The translations under genes were made by a program, and so were the position numbers. A stretch of 64,000 bases of DNA from Ferruginivarius sediminum (GTDB lineage: Bacteria > Pseudomonadota > Alphaproteobacteria > Kiloniellales > Rhodovibrionaceae): the NCBI RefSeq assembly GCF_003344765.1, contig NZ_QPMH01000010.1:1-64000 (forward strand). The letters run 5' to 3'. Within the stretch, counting starts at the first letter, position 1, and each line of letters begins with the position of its first letter. The notes beneath the pieces were generated by a model. That model ran no database searches. It saw nothing but the letters and a program-made list of their open reading frames with translations, and had not been told where the DNA came from. Below are positions 25,487 to 34,217 of this stretch, piece after piece.

Positions 25487-26872
25487 GTGACGATCCTACT
25501 CACCAACACGATGACCCGGCGGAAAGAGGTCTTCGAGCCAATCGACCCCGCAAGCGTACGTATGTACGTCTGCGGCCCCACGGTGTACGACCGCGCGCAC
25601 ATCGGCAACGCCCGCCCCGTCGTGGTGTTCGACGTGCTGTTCCGCCTGCTGCGCAAGGCGTACGGCGACGCGCACGTCACCTATGCCCGCAATATCACCG
25701 ACGTCGACGACAAGATCATCACCGCCGCCCGCGAGAACGGCGAGCCTATCGCCGAGCTGACCCGCCGCACGACCGAGGCGTTCCATGCCGACATGGCGGC
25801 GCTGGGCGCCCTGCCGCCGACGGTGGAGCCGCGCGCGACGCAGCACATCGACCGGATGATCGCGCTGATCCAGCGGCTGATCGACAAGGGCCACGCCTAC
25901 GCGGCGGAGGGGCACGTGCTGTTCTCCGTCCCGTCGATGCCGGACTACGGCCGCCTGTCGCGCCGCGACCGCGATGAGTTGGTTGCCGGCGCGCGCGTCG
26001 AGGTGGCGCCCTACAAGCGCGATCCGGCCGACTTCGTGCTGTGGAAGCCGGCGGCGGCGGACGAGCCCGGCTGGGACAGCCCGTTGGGCCGGGGACGGCC
26101 CGGCTGGCACCTGGAATGCTCGGCGATGAGCGAGGCGCACCTGGGCGGCACCTTCGATATCCACGGCGGCGGGCAGGACCTGATCTTCCCGCATCACGAG
26201 AACGAGATCGCGCAGTCCACCTGCGGCTACGACGCGGAGTTCGCGCGCTATTGGCTGCACAACGGCTACCTTGTCGTGCATGGCGAGAAGATGTCGAAGT
26301 CGCTTGGCAACTTCTTCACCGTGCGCGAGTTGCTGGACGAGGGCTGGCCGGGGGAGGCGATACGGCTTGTGCTGCTGTCGGCGCAGTACCGCCACCCCCT
26401 CGACTTCAACCGCGACAAGCTGGCCGACGCGAAGACACAGCTCGACCGGCTGTATCAATCGCTGCGTGGCGTGGCGGACATCGCCCCGGCGGACGACGCC
26501 GAGGCCTCCGCCGAACTCATGGCGGCGCTGGAGGACGATCTGAATACGCCCGTGGCGCTGGCGGAGTTGCACGAGACCGCCCATGCGCTGAACAAGGCCG
26601 GCGGGGACCGGGAACGGGCGGGGCGGCTGAAGGGCGCGCTGCTGGCGGGCGGCTGGTTGCTGGGCCTGTTGCAGCAGGATCCGGAAGCCTGGTTCAAGGG
26701 TGCCGAGGGCGACGGCGAGGCCGAGGAGATCGAGCGGCTGATCGACGAACGCACGGCCGCGCGCAAGCGCAAGGACTTCGCCGCCGCCGACCGTATCCGC
26801 GACGACTTGAAGGCGCGCGGCATCGTGCTTGAGGATTCGCCGCAGGGCACGACCTGGAAACGGGCGGGCTGA
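25487..26872 (+). CDS. cysS: Cysteinyl-tRNA synthetase
   Basis: It charges tRNA-Cys. [20 protein letters not shown] contains a zinc-ligand Cys and the HIGH signature (HIGN). WHLECSAMS and the HHENEIAQS segment supply the other zinc ligands. KMSKSLGNF is the KMSKS loop. A C-terminal anticodon domain ends [19 protein letters not shown], a characteristic ending. Length 461 is standard. GTG at 25487 is the start. It is likely cotranscribed with gltX upstream. Confidence 0.97.
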   Translation: MTILLTNTMTRRKEVFEPIDPASVRMYVCGPTVYDRAHIGNARPVVVFDVLFRLLRKAYGDAHVTYARNITDVDDKIITAARENGEPIAELTRRTTEAFHADMAALGALPPTVEPRATQHIDRMIALIQRLIDKGHAYAAEGHVLFSVPSMPDYGRLSRRDRDELVAGARVEVAPYKRDPADFVLWKPAAADEPGWDSPLGRGRPGWHLECSAMSEAHLGGTFDIHGGGQDLIFPHHENEIAQSTCGYDAEFARYWLHNGYLVVHGEKMSKSLGNFFTVRELLDEGWPGEAIRLVLLSAQYRHPLDFNRDKLADAKTQLDRLYQSLRGVADIAPADDAEASAELMAALEDDLNTPVALAELHETAHALNKAGGDRERAGRLKGALLAGGWLLGLLQQDPEAWFKGAEGDGEAEEIERLIDERTAARKRKDFAAADRIRDDLKARGIVLEDSPQGTTWKRAG

Positions 26873-26887
26873 AGCGCCCGGTTGCCC

Positions 26888-27523
26888 CTAACGCTCCGTC
26901 AGCGCCAGACGGACCGCGAGTCCGGCGAGGACGAGGCCCGATACCGTGCTCATGATCCGCGCGAAACCCTGGCTGTTCCGCGCCCGCGTGGCGCCGGCGT
27001 CCACCAGGGTGGCGACCGTGCAGTTGACGGCGGTGCCGCCAAGGTTGAACAGCGTGCCCAGGATCAGGATCTGCATGGCCGCGTCACCGCGTGTGGGATC
27101 GACGAACTGCGGTAGCAGCGCCAGGATGAACAGCGCCACCTTCGGGTTCAGCACGTTCACCAGCACCGCCTGCCCGAACACGCGGCGCAGTGCCGCGCGC
27201 GGCATGCGCAGCGATTCCGTGTCCGGCCGTTGCACCAGCAACTTGATCGCCAGATAGATCAGATAGGCGGCGCCGATGTACTTCACGGCCATGAATGCCG
27301 TCTGGGACGCCAGCAGGATCGCCGCCAGCCCGGCGGCGGCCGCAACGGTGTGGATCAGCGAGCCGGCGGCGATTCCCAGCGCCGAGGCATAGCCGGCGGC
27401 ACGCCCCTGCGCGGCCGTACGGGCAATCGTATAGGTCATATCGGCGCCGGGCGTCAGATTCAGCGCGAGCGCGGCAACCAGGAACGGCCCCAGCGTGGAC
27501 CAGTCGGTCAGCATCTCCATCAT
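26888..27523 (-). CDS. LysE/RhtB-family exporter
   Basis: A hydrophobic protein of 211 residues with the RhtB-type pattern: FLVAALALNLTPGADMTYTI near the N-terminus, AGYASALGIAAGSLIHT, and NVLNPKVALFILALLPQFVD. These are the signature of the homoserine/threonine-type exporters of the LysE superfamily. Six helices are apparent. There are several closely spaced ATG codons at the start (27523, 27520, 27514). The gene is convergent to cysS and divergent from cimA. Its substrate is unknown. Confidence 0.87.
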   Translation of the reverse strand: MMEMLTDWSTLGPFLVAALALNLTPGADMTYTIARTAAQGRAAGYASALGIAAGSLIHTVAAAAGLAAILLASQTAFMAVKYIGAAYLIYLAIKLLVQRPDTESLRMPRAALRRVFGQAVLVNVLNPKVALFILALLPQFVDPTRGDAAMQILILGTLFNLGGTAVNCTVATLVDAGATRARNSQGFARIMSTVSGLVLAGLAVRLALTER

Positions 27524-27635
27524 GGTGCCGCGACACTAACGCGTGGCTGCGCGGCGGGCACTCCGATTCTTGCGTCCGCCATTGACGGCCCGGCCAGCCA
27601 GGGCTTAAAGACCGGACGACCCTTTTCGCAACTGA

Positions 27636-29258
27636 ATGGCAACCGCCCGGATGTCGAGCGACGACCGCGTCTATTTCTTCGATTCCACCCTGCGCGACGG
27701 TGCGCAGAGCCAGGGCGTGGACTTCACCGTCGCCGACAAGCGCACCCTTGCCGAGGCGTTGGACAAGCTTGGCGTCGATTACATCGAGGGCGGCTGGCCC
27801 GGCGCCAATCCGACCGACGACGCTTTCTTCCAGGCGCCGCCACGGCTTGAAAACGCGCGCATGATTGCCTTCGGCATGACGCGGCGGGCCGGCCGCTCGC
27901 CGGAGAACGATCCGGGCATGGCCGCGCTTCTCAACAGCAGGGCCGATGGCGTGTGCATCGTGGGCAAGACCTGGGATTTCCACGTCGACCTCGCGCTGGG
28001 CATCGACCGGCAGGAGTACGTCGACATCATCGCCGACAGCGTCGCTCACGCAGCGGGCCGGGCCGGCGAGGCGATGTTCGACGCCGAGCACTTCTTCGAC
28101 GGCTACAAGGCGAACCCGGATTACGCCCTCCAGTGCGTGGAAGCGGCGTACAACGCCGGCGCCCGCTGGGTCGTCTTGTGCGACACCAACGGCGGGACCC
28201 TGCCGGACGAGATCGAGCGTATCGTGGGCGAGGTGAGCGCGCGCATTCCCGGCACGCGGCTCGGCATCCACTGCCACGACGACACCGGCAACGCGGTCGC
28301 GAACTCCCTTGCGGCGGTGCGGGCCGGGGCGCGGCAGGTGCAGGGCACGCTGAACGGTCTGGGCGAGCGCTGCGGTAACGCCAACCTGATTTCCGTCATC
28401 GCCACGCTGGCCTTGAAGACGGACTATCCGGTCGGCATTTCGCGTGACCAGCTCAAGCAACTGACGCACGTCTCGCGCCTCCTGGACGAGCGGTTGAACC
28501 GGCAGCCCGCGCGCAACACGCCCTACGTCGGCGAGAGCGCTTTTGCCCACAAAGGCGGCCTGCACGTCTCGGCGGTGGAAAAGGACCCGCGCACCTACGA
28601 GCACATCGAGCCAGAGCTTGTCGGCAACCGGCGGCACATCGTCGTCTCGGACCAGTCCGGGCGCTCCAACATCCTGGCGCGTTTCCGCGAAATCGGCATC
28701 GACCTGGATGGCGACGACCCGCAGCTGGCGACGCTGGTCGAACGCGTGAAGGCGCGCGAGTTCGAGGGCTACGCCTACGACGGCGCCGAGGCCAGCTTCG
28801 AACTGATGGCGCGCCGTGCGCTGGGGCAGGTGCCCGAGTACTTCGGGCTCAGTCGCTTCCGGGTGATGGACGACCGGCGCTGGAACGCGCGCGGCGAGCT
28901 TGTGACGGAATCCGAGGCCACGGTGACCTGCGAGGTCGCGGGGCGCGACGTCATGACGGTCGCCAACGGCAACGGGCCGGTGAACGCCCTGGACCTGGCG
29001 CTGCGCAAGGCCCTGATCGAGGTCTACCCGCAGCTTGAGGACATGGATCTCGTCGACTACAAGGTGCGGATCCTCACGCCGCAGGCCGGCACCGGCGCCG
29101 TTACCCGCGTCATGATCGAAAGCGCCGACAGCCAGGGCCGGCACTGGACCACGGTCGGCGTCTCCACCAACATCATCGACGCCTCGTTCAACGCGCTTCA
29201 CGACGGCATCACCTGGAAGCTGTACCGCGAAGGCGCGCAGGCGGCAAAGGACGGCTAG
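27636..29258 (+). CDS. cimA: (R)-citramalate synthase
   Basis: It condenses pyruvate and acetyl-CoA to citramalate, a threonine-independent route to 2-ketobutyrate and isoleucine. FFDSTLRDGAQSQGVDFTV holds the DTTLRDG-type catalytic motif of the isopropylmalate synthase family. CDTNGGTLPDEIERIV, GIHCHDDTGNAVANSLAAV, QGTLNGLGERCGNANL and the HKGGLHVSAV segment follow. A C-terminal LeuA-type allosteric domain begins near residue 400 (DVMTVANGNGPVNALDLALR). Length 540 and the GTLNGLGERCGN phrase favour CimA over 2-isopropylmalate synthase. The ATG at 27651 is an alternative start. Confidence 0.93.
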   Translation: MATARMSSDDRVYFFDSTLRDGAQSQGVDFTVADKRTLAEALDKLGVDYIEGGWPGANPTDDAFFQAPPRLENARMIAFGMTRRAGRSPENDPGMAALLNSRADGVCIVGKTWDFHVDLALGIDRQEYVDIIADSVAHAAGRAGEAMFDAEHFFDGYKANPDYALQCVEAAYNAGARWVVLCDTNGGTLPDEIERIVGEVSARIPGTRLGIHCHDDTGNAVANSLAAVRAGARQVQGTLNGLGERCGNANLISVIATLALKTDYPVGISRDQLKQLTHVSRLLDERLNRQPARNTPYVGESAFAHKGGLHVSAVEKDPRTYEHIEPELVGNRRHIVVSDQSGRSNILARFREIGIDLDGDDPQLATLVERVKAREFEGYAYDGAEASFELMARRALGQVPEYFGLSRFRVMDDRRWNARGELVTESEATVTCEVAGRDVMTVANGNGPVNALDLALRKALIEVYPQLEDMDLVDYKVRILTPQAGTGAVTRVMIESADSQGRHWTTVGVSTNIIDASFNALHDGITWKLYREGAQAAKDG

Positions 29259-29274
29259 GCCGGACCCGCCCAGG

Positions 29275-30051
29275 ATGCCGACACCACCGAACGAAGAAGT
29301 TTCACGCCCCGTGATCGTGCTGGTGAACCCGCAACTGGGGCAGAACATCGGCATGTGCGCGCGGGCCATGTTGAATTGCGGGCTGGAGGACATGCGCCTC
29401 GTCGCCCCGCGCGACGGCTGGCCGAACCCGGACGCCACGGCCTCGGCGTCCGGCGCGGACCAGATCCTTCAAGACGCGCAGGTCTTTGACAGCGTGGAAG
29501 CGGCCGTCTCGGGGGTGGGCAGGGTCTATGCGACGACGGCGCGGCCGCGCGACATGGTGAAGCCGGTCGTCACCCCGCGACAGGCCGCCCGCGAGATGCG
29601 AGAAGCCGCCGGCAACGGCGAGCGCGTGGCCGTGCTTTTCGGGCCGGAGCGCAGCGGGCTGGACAACGATGCGGTGACGCTGGCCGACGCGGTCGTCGCG
29701 GTGCCGCTCAATCCCGGCTTCACCTCGCTGAACCTGGCGCAGGCGGTGCTGCTGGTCGGCTACGAGTGGTGGCAGGCGGGCGACGATACGCCGGCCCGCC
29801 AGCTCGTGCAGACCGCGACCTCCGGGCAGACGGCCGGCAAGGAGGAGCTGCTGAACTTCTACACCCGCCTGGAGGGTGCGCTGGACGAGGCCGGTTTCTT
29901 CTCGGTGCCGGAAAAGCGGCCCACGGTGGTGCGCAATATCCGCAACATCTTCTCGCGCGCCGGGCTGACGAAGGGTGAGGTGGACACGCTGCACGGCATC
30001 CTTTCGGCGCTGATCAAGATGCCGAAACGCCCGCGCGGGCCGAAATCGTGA
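29275..30051 (+). CDS. trmJ: tRNA (cytidine/uridine-2'-O-)-methyltransferase TrmJ
   Basis: A SPOUT-fold methyltransferase modifying the ribose of position 32 in tRNA. VIVLVNPQLGQNIGMCARAMLN at the start and the knot motifs VAVLFGPERSGLDNDAV and VPLNPGFTSLNLAQAVLLVGYEW are typical of the TrmJ/LasT group. The C-terminal helical part ends VRNIRNIFSRAGLTKGEVDTLHGILSAL, the known dimer extension. Length 258 is normal. A promoter for rpsD lies directly after its stop codon. Confidence 0.92.
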   Translation: MPTPPNEEVSRPVIVLVNPQLGQNIGMCARAMLNCGLEDMRLVAPRDGWPNPDATASASGADQILQDAQVFDSVEAAVSGVGRVYATTARPRDMVKPVVTPRQAAREMREAAGNGERVAVLFGPERSGLDNDAVTLADAVVAVPLNPGFTSLNLAQAVLLVGYEWWQAGDDTPARQLVQTATSGQTAGKEELLNFYTRLEGALDEAGFFSVPEKRPTVVRNIRNIFSRAGLTKGEVDTLHGILSALIKMPKRPRGPKS

Positions 30052-30058
30052 GTCCCGT

Positions 30059-30086
30059 TTGACATTGCCGACGCAGGCCTTATAGT
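30059..30086 (+). promoter_or_regulatory. Sigma-70-type promoter for rpsD
   Basis: TTGACA (30059-30064), 16-base spacer, TATAGT (30081-30086). This is the best -35/-10 pair in the window, about 150 bases upstream of rpsD and just after trmJ. The leader between it and rpsD contains small GC stems (for example GCTCTCT...AGAGAGC around 30,153), which may serve S4 autoregulation. Confidence 0.75.
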
Positions 30087-30239
30087 CCGCGCCCATTCCT
30101 GGGAAAGTGGGCCGGCCTTCGGGGCCGTTCCCCGCCCGCCCGCCGCGAAACGGCTCTCTAAAGAGAGCGGCGGGGCAGGGACTACCGGGACAATACGCAG
30201 CGAGACATCCTGCTCTGAACCAAGGAGAGCGCAAGCGCA

Positions 30240-30854
30240 ATGAGTAAGCGCAAGACCTCGAAGTACAAGATCGACCGGCGCCTTGGCGTCAATCTCTGGG
30301 GCCGGCCCAAGAGCCCCGTCAACAAGCGCAGCTATGGCCCGGGCCAGCACGGCCAGCGCCGCCGCAAGCCGTCCGACTTCGGCATTCAGCTTTCGGCGAA
30401 GCAGAAGCTGAAGGGTTATTACGGCTCGATCGGCGAGAAGCAGTTCCGGCACTATTACGACGAGGCCGACCGCCGCAAGGGCGACACTGGCGAGAACCTG
30501 ATCGAACTGCTGGAGCGCCGTCTGGCGACCGTCGTCTACCGCGCCAAGCTGGTGCCGACGGTGTTCGCCGCCCGGCAGATCGTCAACCACGGCCATATCC
30601 TGGTGAACGGCAAGCGCGTGAACGTCGCGTCCTACAACGTCAAGGACGGTGATGTCGTGCAGATCGACCCACGCAAGAAGGACATGCCGCTGGTTCTGGA
30701 GGCCATAGAGTCGGCCGAGCGCGACGTCCCCGACTACCTCGAAGTGGACCACAACGCGCTGAAGGCGACCTTCCTGCGCGGGCCGAAGCTGGCTGATGTG
30801 CCGTTCCCCGTGCAGATGGAGCCGAACCTCGTCATCGAGTACTACTCGCGCTGA
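30240..30854 (+). CDS. rpsD: 30S ribosomal protein S4
   Basis: S4 nucleates assembly of the 30S body on 16S rRNA. The start [21 protein letters not shown] and the S4 domain ([39 protein letters not shown]) are diagnostic, and the C-terminus [11 protein letters not shown] is conserved. Length 204 is usual. AAGGAGAG precedes the ATG. In this genome it is a separate unit with its own promoter and terminator, not part of the alpha operon; this is common in alphaproteobacteria. Confidence 0.98.
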   Translation: MSKRKTSKYKIDRRLGVNLWGRPKSPVNKRSYGPGQHGQRRRKPSDFGIQLSAKQKLKGYYGSIGEKQFRHYYDEADRRKGDTGENLIELLERRLATVVYRAKLVPTVFAARQIVNHGHILVNGKRVNVASYNVKDGDVVQIDPRKKDMPLVLEAIESAERDVPDYLEVDHNALKATFLRGPKLADVPFPVQMEPNLVIEYYSR

Positions 30855-30880
30855 CCGTTCGGTAATATCCGATTTCGAAG

Positions 30881-30911
30881 CGGCCCCGGCGCCTTGCGCG
30901 GGGGCCGTTTT
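30881..30911 (+). terminator. Intrinsic terminator after rpsD
   Basis: CGGCCCC (30881-30887) pairs with GGGGCCG (30901-30907) and is followed immediately by TTTT, then CGTTT. A regular rho-independent structure 26 bases after the rpsD stop codon. Confidence 0.75.
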
Positions 30912-31024
30912 CGTTTCCGCGCGCCGTTTTGCGCCGTGAACCGTCGACAGCGACTTCCGCGTTACCTATTTGCAGGCGTGTGACGCTTGCGCCGGATGCA
31001 TTTGCCGATGCCGGGGAGGACGCC

Positions 31025-31483
31025 ATGAAGCTTGTGCTGGTCCAGCATGGCGAGGCCCTGCCGAAGGACGAGGATCCGGACCGCCCACTGACGGACCGGG
31101 GCCGGCAGGATGTGAGCACCCTGTCCACCTTTCTCTCCCAGGCCGAGGAACTTCCCGCCCTGGTATTGCACAGCGGGAAGGCACGAGCGCGGCAGAGCGC
31201 GGAGGTGCTGTCGGTGGGCAGCGCGCCGCAGGTGCGTGACGGGATCGCTCCGAACGACGATACGGCGGCGTTCGCGGGCGAGCTTGCAGCCTGGCGGGAG
31301 GACGCGATGCTCGTCGGCCATCAGCCCTTCCTGGGCAAGCTGGCAAGCCGGCTTCTGACCGGCGACGAAACGGCCGTTGCCCTGGCGATCGAGCCGGCCT
31401 CCGCCGTCTGTCTGGAGCGCGGCGACGAAGGCAGGTGGCGCGTCGCCTGGATGGTTCGACCCGAACTTTTGCGCGCGACCTAA
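31025..31483 (+). CDS. SixA-like phosphohistidine phosphatase
   Basis: The 152-residue protein belongs to the histidine phosphatase superfamily. The first motif reads LVLVQHGEA instead of the usual RHG, but the later Arg (SGKARARQSAEVL) and second His (LVGHQPFLGKLASRL) are present. Size and sequence fit the SixA branch, which removes phosphate from phosphohistidine in phosphorelay proteins. The QHG variant occurs in some SixA-like proteins, so activity is uncertain. The start at 31025 has GGGGAGG upstream. It is convergent with the YeeE/YedE gene; the stop codons overlap. Confidence 0.82.
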   Translation: MKLVLVQHGEALPKDEDPDRPLTDRGRQDVSTLSTFLSQAEELPALVLHSGKARARQSAEVLSVGSAPQVRDGIAPNDDTAAFAGELAAWREDAMLVGHQPFLGKLASRLLTGDETAVALAIEPASAVCLERGDEGRWRVAWMVRPELLRAT

Positions 31484-32130
31484 ACGTGGTGTGCGCGGGC
31501 GGCGCCACCCGGCTCATGCCCCGAGGCCTCGGCCGTCCCCTCGGCGATGTCCTTCGCGGTCAACTGGCCGCCGAAGCGCGGCTCCACCGTCGCGGCGACG
31601 CGGTAGACGATCGCGACCACTACCACCATGACGAGCACGATCAGCCACGCCGGAACGCCCAGCAGTTCATAGACCGTCTGCGCGCTGGGCCCTTGCGCCG
31701 CCGTGTAGAGCGGTGCGATCCAGCTGTATCCGCCGGCGAAGACCCAGACGCCGACGACCATCCCGGCGATGAAGGCTGCGGCATCCAGGCGGCCCGCCGA
31801 CAGGCCCACCGCCGAGGTACCGGGACAGTAGCCGCCGATGGCGAAGCCGGCACCGATCAGCAGACCGCCGATCAGCATCGCCCAATAGTAGGGCGTGTGA
31901 ATGAAGTAGCTTTTCGCGGCAATGACGCCGAGGCTTTCGCACAGCCAGAGGCCCACGGCCGCCGTGACGACGGCGGTGAACATCACCTTCAGGACGGCGA
32001 AGTCGCGCAACAGGAACTGCGCCGTCAGCTTGCGCGGACTGGCAAAGCCCGCGCCTTCCAGGGCGATGCCGAACAGCAGGCCCAGGAACAGCGCGGCCCA
32101 GGCGCCGCTCTCGTAAGCAGGAAGGCTCAT
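31480..32130 (-). CDS. YeeE/YedE-family sulfur transporter half, second subunit
   Basis: A 216-residue membrane protein with the YeeE/YedE (TsuA-like) repeat signatures: LLFGIALEGAGFASPRKLTAQF and LIGAGFAIGGYCPGTSAVGLSAG, the latter carrying the conserved Cys. Family members import thiosulfate or move other sulfur species. About five helices are seen. ATG at 32130 overlaps the stop codon of the upstream half-transporter (ATGA). A longer in-phase frame upstream is not family-like. It ends on the sixA stop codon. Confidence 0.85.
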   Translation of the reverse strand: MSLPAYESGAWAALFLGLLFGIALEGAGFASPRKLTAQFLLRDFAVLKVMFTAVVTAAVGLWLCESLGVIAAKSYFIHTPYYWAMLIGGLLIGAGFAIGGYCPGTSAVGLSAGRLDAAAFIAGMVVGVWVFAGGYSWIAPLYTAAQGPSAQTVYELLGVPAWLIVLVMVVVVAIVYRVAATVEPRFGGQLTAKDIAEGTAEASGHEPGGAARAHHV

Positions 32131-32645
32131 GTCCACTCCTTCCTGACGAATTGCATGGCGATGAAGCCGGCGACAAGGAAGCCGATCAGGAACACGAAGC
32201 CCCCGACGCCCAATGCCGCGCCGCCGGACAGCCCCAGTCCGCTGGTGCAGCCACGCGCCAGGCGCGCGCCGAAGCCGACCAGGATGCCGCCGCCAAAGGC
32301 CAGCGCGAGGCGTCGTCCCCGGCCAATGCGAGGCCCGCGTTCGACCGTGCCCGCGCGGAAGCGGCCGCTCCAAAGGGCGCCCAGCAGTCCGCCGACGAGC
32401 ATTCCGAGCACCTCCCAGGTGATCCAGCCAACAAGAGGGTCGCCGGCCTTGACGTAGCCGCCGAGGTAAGCGTTCGCCGCCGTCGCCGCCGGCGCCAGCC
32501 AGGCACCGATGGCCGCGGCGAGTCGGGTGACCGCGCCGCTGGCGCCAAGACCGTGGCCCGTGACCAGGATGGTCAGCAGCAGGGCCAGGCCCAGCAGGAC
32601 GCCGGCGAAAATGGGGTGCCAGTAGGGCCGTGGTTCGCTGTGCAT
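32127..32645 (-). CDS. YeeE/YedE-family sulfur transporter half, first subunit
   Basis: The 172-residue membrane protein has GVLLGLALLLTILVTGHGLG and FGGGILVGFGARLARGCTSG, again with the conserved Cys of the repeat. Together with the following protein it makes a two-component version of the YeeE/YedE transporter. The pair is often found beside persulfide-metabolism genes regulated by BigR-type repressors. Overlap with the next gene is four bases, and the phosphatase-like gene upstream ends only seven bases before its start. Confidence 0.87.
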   Translation of the reverse strand: MHSEPRPYWHPIFAGVLLGLALLLTILVTGHGLGASGAVTRLAAAIGAWLAPAATAANAYLGGYVKAGDPLVGWITWEVLGMLVGGLLGALWSGRFRAGTVERGPRIGRGRRLALAFGGGILVGFGARLARGCTSGLGLSGGAALGVGGFVFLIGFLVAGFIAMQFVRKEWT

Positions 32646-32652
32646 ATTCCGG

Positions 32653-33192
32653 CTACTCCTCCATAGGCGGCAGGCCGAGCTGCTCGCGGACGTTGCCCTC
32701 GCGGCTGGGTTTCAGGCCGAGGACGCGACCTTCCTCGACGGCCACCATGGGGTCGACGCCCTGGCCCGCACGGTAGAGCGCCCACATCGCGCCGACGCGA
32801 TTCGCCGATGCGCAGTGCACCAGCATCGGCATGAGGGATTCGTCCGCCACCAGCTTGGCGAATTCCTCCACTTGCGCCGGCGTCGGGGCGCGCGTGGCGA
32901 CGGGGATGTTGATGTAGGTGAGGCCGGCGCCTTCGATCCTGGTCTTCTCCTCGGCCACGCCTTCCTGCGGGGTGCGCAGGTCCACGACCGTGCGGAAGCC
33001 GAGTGCTTTTGCTTTCTCAGCGGCACCCTCGCCAAGCGTGCCGGCCGAACCGATCGTAGGCCATGCGCGGTTATAGTTCGTGAAGGCGGGTCCGACCTCG
33101 TCGCCGAAGGGCGCTTGCGACGGTGCTGCGCCGGCGACGCCGGCCGACAGCATCAGCGCGGCCAAGGCCACAGCTGCAAGATGTTTGATCAT
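32653..33192 (-). CDS. Exported DSP/PTP-like phosphatase, BLH-type N-domain homologue
   Basis: The 179-residue protein has a signal peptide (MIKHLAAVALAALMLSAGVAGA). The mature domain is a cysteine-phosphatase fold: TVVDLRTPQEGVAEEKTRIEGAG, YINIPVATRAPTP, and the active-site loop MLVHCASANRVGAMWALYRA. The loop reads Cys-X4-Arg rather than the canonical Cys-X5-Arg, as in phosphatase-like domains linked to sulfur-oxidation proteins (beta-lactamase-like hydrolase, Blh). It begins the operon with two YeeE/YedE genes, and a palindrome lies just upstream. A role in persulfide or sulfide handling in the periplasm is inferred from context. Confidence 0.8.
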   Translation of the reverse strand: MIKHLAAVALAALMLSAGVAGAAPSQAPFGDEVGPAFTNYNRAWPTIGSAGTLGEGAAEKAKALGFRTVVDLRTPQEGVAEEKTRIEGAGLTYINIPVATRAPTPAQVEEFAKLVADESLMPMLVHCASANRVGAMWALYRAGQGVDPMVAVEEGRVLGLKPSREGNVREQLGLPPMEE

Positions 33193-33210
33193 GCCGCTCT
33201 CCTCGTCGTG

Positions 33211-33223
33211 AATATCAGATATT
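33211..33223. promoter_or_regulatory. Palindrome AATATC-A-GATATT upstream of the sulfur operon
   Basis: A perfect 6-base inverted repeat around one base, in an AT-rich patch 19 bases before the phosphatase-like start codon. Operators of ArsR-type persulfide repressors (BigR/SqrR) are AT-rich palindromes in front of the same gene set, so this may be such a site. No ArsR gene is in the window. Confidence 0.45.
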
Positions 33224-33373
33224 TCTAAATTGAAAGATGGTGCCGTGCATTGAACTGCATCAATCCGCTGACGCAGCGGCGGAATCGCGCAGGATGGGGT
33301 ACAAAGCGGTTTCGTCCCGGCCGATGGCAACACAGATAACGAGGGATTGCCGCATGGCGAGGGGAGGCGTGTC

Positions 33374-33631
33374 ATGACGGAAGCCGAACGGCTACAGGCC
33401 GAGATCGACCTTGCTGAGGCCCTGCTTCGTACCGAGTTGGCTCAACTGCAGGAACTGGAAGAGAAGCGTCGGATAATCACCGATGGTATCGCGGAGATCG
33501 ACGGGCCGTCGGAATTATGGGAGCACTATATCGACGAGATTGACGGCTCCATCGCCGCCGCCCGGCAACGGGTGGAGGAACTGACGACGTTGCGGGACGA
33601 GTGCCTGGTAAACTTGCAAGGGATTCAGTAG
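33374..33631 (+). CDS. Hypothetical coiled-coil protein, 85 aa
   Basis: I do not recognise this protein. It is acidic and mostly helical: AERLQAEIDLAEALLRTEL, ELEEKRRIITDGI, then a break at EIDGPSELWEHYIDEIDG and a second helix with RQRVEELTTLRDEC. A coiled-coil hairpin is likely. The start ATG at 33374 has GAGGGGAGG upstream, a strong site. It is divergent from the sulfur operon and convergent with the PAS protein. Confidence 0.6.
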   Translation: MTEAERLQAEIDLAEALLRTELAQLQELEEKRRIITDGIAEIDGPSELWEHYIDEIDGSIAAARQRVEELTTLRDECLVNLQGIQ

Positions 33632-33696
33632 CGGCGGCTAATGCATTTTCAGGCGAAGTGGAAGCCGGTTCGTCGTCCGAAAACGCGTAAAACGCT

Positions 33697-34140
33697 CTAA
33701 GCAGGCTCCAGCCGATAGGCCGCGCCGACGATGCGATTGACCGTTTTGCCGTCGTCTGAGAGGGGCAGCAGCAGAAGCTCGTAGTGGAGGTGCGATTTGT
33801 CGCTCCAACTCGCATCCTTCCGCGCTGTCACGGGCGCGCACTTCTCGACCACCTCATCGTAGTCGCGGTGGATGCGCGCCACGACATCGGCGGGGAATAT
33901 TTCGCTATAGCTCTTGCCGGTCAGGTCGCGGCCCAGCCCTTCGACCAAGGCGGTGCCGAACAGGCGTACGATGTAGTCCCGCGGCTCGTGCGCAACCTGG
34001 CAAATGAAGATGTTGCTGAGCAAATGCGGAATATCCACCGGATCGATATCCGCGCGCGCGGGTGCCGCACGCTCGCCCCGCTTGCGATCCCAGTAGGCGT
34101 ACAGCTCGTTCAGCGAGGGGTGTTCGATGCGGATCGTCAT
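33697..34140 (-). CDS. Single-domain PAS protein of the PAS_5 type
   Basis: The 147-residue product matches the alphaproteobacterial single-PAS family (PAS_5 group): NELYAYWDRKRGERAAPARADIDPVDIPHLLSNIFICQV at the start, then DYIVRLFGTALVEGLGRDLTGKSYSE, and a final beta region LHYELLLLPLSDDG, IVGAAYRL. Many genomes of this group carry several copies. No output domain is attached. The ligand and partner are unknown. Confidence 0.83.
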   Translation of the reverse strand: MTIRIEHPSLNELYAYWDRKRGERAAPARADIDPVDIPHLLSNIFICQVAHEPRDYIVRLFGTALVEGLGRDLTGKSYSEIFPADVVARIHRDYDEVVEKCAPVTARKDASWSDKSHLHYELLLLPLSDDGKTVNRIVGAAYRLEPA

Positions 34141-34165
34141 TGGGGATCGAGCTGCAGGGGAGAAA

Positions 34166-34187
34166 GGGCCGGCCGTTCAGCCGGCCC
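34166..34187 (-). terminator. Terminator after grxD
   Basis: On the minus strand the 8-bp stem GGGCCGGC / GCCGGCCC is followed by TTTCT. It lies about 30 bases after the grxD stop codon and before the PAS gene, so it probably ends the purS-to-grxD transcript. Confidence 0.6.
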
Positions 34188-34217
34188 CTAATGCTTTGGT
34201 GGGACGGGCGCAGCCCG

